DNA from: Betaproteobacteria bacterium
GTDB taxonomy: Bacteria > Pseudomonadota > Gammaproteobacteria > Tethybacterales > Tethybacteraceae
Direction: 5' to 3'
Assembly (NCBI GenBank): GCA_026710225.1
Contig: JAPORI010000141.1
Location: forward strand, 16,815-26,160
Length of the DNA stretch: 9,346 nt
How positions within the stretch are numbered: the first letter of the stretch is position 1; every line of letters begins with the position of its first letter. Shown here piece by piece: positions 7,270 to 9,346 of this stretch. The translations under genes and the position numbers were made by a program. The notes below the pieces were generated by a model that had not been told where the DNA came from, did no database searches, and saw only the letters and a list, made by a program, of their open reading frames with translations.

Positions 7270-8385
7270 TTGACTGGGACCGACTTCTACCAGGTCCTCG
7301 GCGTCGCCCGGGACGCCAGCGCTGATGAGTTGCGCAAGTCCTACAAGCGTCTGGCGATGAAATACCATCCGGACCGCAACAAGGAGCCGGAAGCCGAACA
7401 GAAGTTCAAGCAAATCCAGCAGGCCTATGCGGTTCTCAGCGACGAGAAGAAACGCTCAATGTACGACCGCTTTGGAACCGCCGACGAAAGCGCTTTCGCA
7501 GGCTCGCATGGCAGCAACTTCAGTGGCGGATTTTCAGACATATTCGACAGCATCTTCGGAAATTTCGCAGAAGCGGCAGGACATGAAACCCGCAGGCCCA
7601 GCCGCAGGCGTGGCCGCGACATACAGATCGAACTGAAGTTGACGCTCGAGCAGGCAGCTTCCGGAGTAAAGCGTCAGGCGCGGGTAAAAGCCTATGAAGT
7701 TTGTACTGCGTGCAACGGCAGCGGTGCCGAACCTGGAACAAAGCCAATAACCTGTCCTAGTTGCGGAGGCGCCGGTTTTATCGAGCAGAAAGTCGCATTC
7801 ATGGTGATGCAACAAGTCTGTGCCCGCTGCGGCGGTAGCGGCACTGTTATTGAAAAGCCGTGCAAGGCTTGCCGGGGAACTGGCCGCGTCCATAAATCCA
7901 GGAACATTGACATCAATGTTCCAGCTGGAATTGACAGTGACGATCTGCTCAGAATCAGAGGCCAAGGCGAGGCCGGTGCAAACCAGGCCGAACCCGGGGA
8001 TTTGCTGGTTAGAATATCAATCGAGCGACACCCGTTCTTTCAGCGCGAAGGAGACAACTTGTACTGTAATGTGCCGATATCCTTTTATGCCGCAGCTGCC
8101 GGAGGAAAGATGAAAATTCCTCTGCTTGACAATTCGAGCAAGGAGATTTCGATTCCCCAAGGCGTGCAAAGTGGCCATACAATAAGAATCCGCAGCGCCG
8201 GCATTAAGGGAGTGCGTAGCAGTTCGCCCGGCGACCTGCTATGTACGGTTAACGTGGAAACCCCTCAGAATCTGGAGACAAAACAACTTGAACTGCTACG
8301 CGCCTTTGAAGATTCGCTAAACGATACTAACGCTCCTGCCCGGGATTCATCTTGGCTGGAAAAGGTAAAAAGCCTGTTCTCCTAA
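7270..8385 (+). CDS. dnaJ: Hsp40 co-chaperone DnaJ
   Basis: A type I J-protein that delivers substrates to DnaK and stimulates its ATPase; cytoplasmic dimer. It has 371 residues, the usual length. The J domain (about 4-70) carries HPD at 33-35. A Gly/Phe-rich linker follows (about 71-115, GSNFSGGFSDIFDSIFGNF). The zinc-binding region at about 145-205 has four complete CxxCxGxG repeats (CTACNGSG, CPSCGGAG, CARCGGSG, CKACRGTG) holding two zinc ions. The C-terminal peptide-binding and dimerisation domains follow (VPAGIDSDDLLRIRGQGEAG, GDLLVRI, then IPQGVQSGHTIRIRSAGIKG). The start is TTG at 7270 (MTGTDFYQVLGV), the only start that keeps the J domain whole. Its ribosome binding site is weak, so initiation may be inefficient compared with dnaK. 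It ends 32 nt from the convergent sspB stop. Confidence 0.97.
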   Translation: MTGTDFYQVLGVARDASADELRKSYKRLAMKYHPDRNKEPEAEQKFKQIQQAYAVLSDEKKRSMYDRFGTADESAFAGSHGSNFSGGFSDIFDSIFGNFAEAAGHETRRPSRRRGRDIQIELKLTLEQAASGVKRQARVKAYEVCTACNGSGAEPGTKPITCPSCGGAGFIEQKVAFMVMQQVCARCGGSGTVIEKPCKACRGTGRVHKSRNIDINVPAGIDSDDLLRIRGQGEAGANQAEPGDLLVRISIERHPFFQREGDNLYCNVPISFYAAAAGGKMKIPLLDNSSKEISIPQGVQSGHTIRIRSAGIKGVRSSSPGDLLCTVNVETPQNLETKQLELLRAFEDSLNDTNAPARDSSWLEKVKSLFS

Positions 8386-8392
8386 GACAAAT

Positions 8393-8415
8393 GCTTGCTA
8401 TTTTTTAACAGCAGC
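8393..8415. terminator. Possible weak hairpin in the dnaJ/sspB convergent gap
   Basis: The 32-nt gap between the two convergent stop codons contains TGCTATT (8396-8402) facing AACAGCA (8407-8413) over a TTTT loop. There is one A-C mismatch on the plus strand, which becomes a G-U wobble in the minus transcript. Two more G-C pairs are possible at the base with a bulged T. No clear U-tract follows on either strand, so this is a weak candidate for the shared end of the dnaK/dnaJ and sspAB transcripts. Confidence 0.25.
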
Positions 8416-8417
8416 GC

Positions 8418-8840
8418 TTAAATTAATTTCAAATTTGGCCGAGCACTACTCTTTTTCCGCTTCCGGGAAGTGCTTTCCCCTTGGTCAACAGCCGGCTGCG
8501 GTTGCACCCGCTCATGGTCAGAAACATCAGATTCCGACATCACCATTCCGATCTTGCGCTCAGGTGAGCCTATCCACATGATTTCTGCATTGGCTACTTC
8601 CACTGAAAAAGGCTCACCGTCGAAACTGGCCTCAAAACTGACTGCATCAGCACCAAAATTTAGTTCCCGTACCGCTGCCTTGCTGATGTCAAGAACGATG
8701 CAGCCATTCTTGACATGCCAGCGAGGCAAAATCGAGTCACCGCCATCCCGCACCAGAAGCATCGCACGCAAGCCGTTATCGCAGCACCAGTCATAGACCG
8801 ACTGCAGAAGATAGGGAACTAATTCGCTGCTGAATTTCAC
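8418..8840 (-). CDS. sspB: SspB, ClpXP protease specificity-enhancing factor
   Basis: A cytoplasmic adaptor that binds ssrA-tagged, stalled-translation products and tethers them to ClpX for degradation by ClpXP. It has 140 residues, somewhat shorter than E. coli SspB. The N-terminal helix and fold start are recognisable (LVPYLLQSVYDWCCDNGL), followed by NGCIVLDISKAAVRELNFG and VSFEASFDGEPFSVEV. A polar, flexible linker (about 105-130) leads to the C-terminal RPNLKLI, which matches the RPxLxVx ClpX-docking tail. One difference: the region usually reading YARENGxGM is IMWIGSPERKIGM here. The start is GTG at 8840-8838, overlapping the sspA TGA by 4 nt, and is the only start preserving the conserved N-terminus. 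The nearest Shine-Dalgarno-like sequence, GGAAG, is 13 nt away, and the start lies in a hairpin arm, so translation probably depends on sspA translation. Confidence 0.9.
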   Translation of the reverse strand: MKFSSELVPYLLQSVYDWCCDNGLRAMLLVRDGGDSILPRWHVKNGCIVLDISKAAVRELNFGADAVSFEASFDGEPFSVEVANAEIMWIGSPERKIGMVMSESDVSDHERVQPQPAVDQGESTSRKRKKSSARPNLKLI

Positions 8841-8872
8841 TTACGCATCGCCGCTTCCGCTGGCGTAAGTGA
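8837..8872 (-). promoter_or_regulatory. Inverted repeat enclosing the sspB start codon (candidate translational-coupling hairpin)
   Basis: Read on the minus strand, UCACUUACGC (8872-8863) is perfectly complementary over 10 bp to GCGUAAGUGA (8846-8837), with a 16-nt loop. The 3' arm contains both the sspA stop (UGA) and the sspB start (GUG). The loop holds GGAAG, the only Shine-Dalgarno-like bases nearby. Free mRNA would hide the sspB start, while a ribosome completing sspA would melt the stem. The pairing is seen directly; the regulatory role is inferred. Confidence 0.5.
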
Positions 8873-9346
8873 CTTGCGAAAACTGGGGCGCGCAAAAATC
8901 ATCTCGGCATACTTGGCCAATGGCGCGGCTCGCACCGGCAACTTGATCCTGAGTTTTTGCAGTCTCCACAACAAGGGGGCAAGCGTCGCATCAGCCAAAC
9001 TGAATTCACTGCCCATGATGAACTTCGAACGGGTTAACTTGGAGGAGATGGCAAGCAATGCATCTGTTAGTTCTCGGCGTGCCACATCGACCTGTTTTTC
9101 CGATTTGCTGCCTTCTATTGTATCAGCAAAGGCAAACAGACTGTTGAATTCATGCATCAACAGCCGGCTTGCACCCTTTTCGGATACCCCGATCGGCATC
9201 AACTGCGGATGTGGGAACCGCTCGTCGATGTACTCGTTGATGATGTTCGACTCATACAGCCGCAACTCCCGGTCGTCAAGAACCGGAACCCGATTGTGAG
9301 GGTTGAGCATTGCCAATTCAGGCGGCTTGTTGTTCAAGTCGACCCG
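8837..9346 (-). CDS. sspA: SspA, stringent starvation protein A (GST fold), N-terminus outside window
   Basis: An RNA-polymerase-associated protein with a glutathione S-transferase fold, used in starvation and acid stress transcription; in E. coli it needs a surface pocket formed by the Pro-His-Pro of ERFPHP. That motif is present (YIDERFPHPQLMPI). 169 residues are visible and the frame stays open to the window edge, so the first 35-40 residues (the start of the thioredoxin-like domain) lie to the right. Other family signatures are LNPHNRVPVLDDRELRLYES at the end of the N-terminal domain, and EFSLADATLAPLLWRL in the helical C-terminal domain. A TTG at 9337 is inside the protein and is not the start. 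sspB overlaps the stop by 4 nt, the typical sspA-sspB order. Confidence 0.93.
   Translation of the reverse strand, partial: RVDLNNKPPELAMLNPHNRVPVLDDRELRLYESNIINEYIDERFPHPQLMPIGVSEKGASRLLMHEFNSLFAFADTIEGSKSEKQVDVARRELTDALLAISSKLTRSKFIMGSEFSLADATLAPLLWRLQKLRIKLPVRAAPLAKYAEMIFARPSFRKSLTPAEAAMRK

Overview
This window looks like ordinary chromosomal sequence from a Gram-negative proteobacterium, most likely a gammaproteobacterium. I base that on three things: an SspA/SspB pair, a grpE-dnaK-dnaJ chaperone cluster without hrcA or CIRCE, and proteobacterial-type TyrS, FdxA and PlsC. Coding density is very high. Base composition is moderately GC-rich. Several genes use TTG or GTG starts. There are no tRNA or rRNA genes, insertion sequences, CRISPR arrays or prophage genes, and no gene-free stretch reaches 300 bases.

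Layout: on the plus strand are the 3' part of a plsC-like acyltransferase (cut by the left edge), fdxA (7Fe ferredoxin), a large AddB-like PD-(D/E)XK repair nuclease gene, tyrS, grpE, dnaK and dnaJ. On the minus strand, convergent with dnaJ, are sspB and then sspA, which is cut by the right edge. Spacing on the plus strand is tight. The nuclease gene starts 3 nt after fdxA, tyrS overlaps the nuclease stop by 4 nt, dnaK overlaps grpE by 4 nt, and sspB overlaps sspA by 4 nt. The only plus-strand gaps are about 27, 54 and 37 nt.

The most notable feature is in the nuclease gene. A perfect 28-bp tandem duplication at 2073-2128 shifts the frame and splits the gene into two open frames. Deleting one copy in silico restores one continuous 834-residue protein with all nuclease and Fe-S residues. 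This is either a recent inactivating mutation (possibly reversible by slippage) or an assembly error.

The second is a perfect 10-bp inverted repeat at the sspA/sspB junction. In the mRNA it would bury the sspB start codon in a hairpin that a ribosome finishing sspA would open, which suggests translational coupling.

Functionally the window covers protein quality control (GrpE/DnaK/DnaJ folding, SspB delivery of substrates to ClpXP), stress transcription (SspA), translation (TyrS), phospholipid synthesis (PlsC), electron transfer (FdxA) and DNA repair (the broken nuclease). I see no convincing undescribed multi-gene system here.
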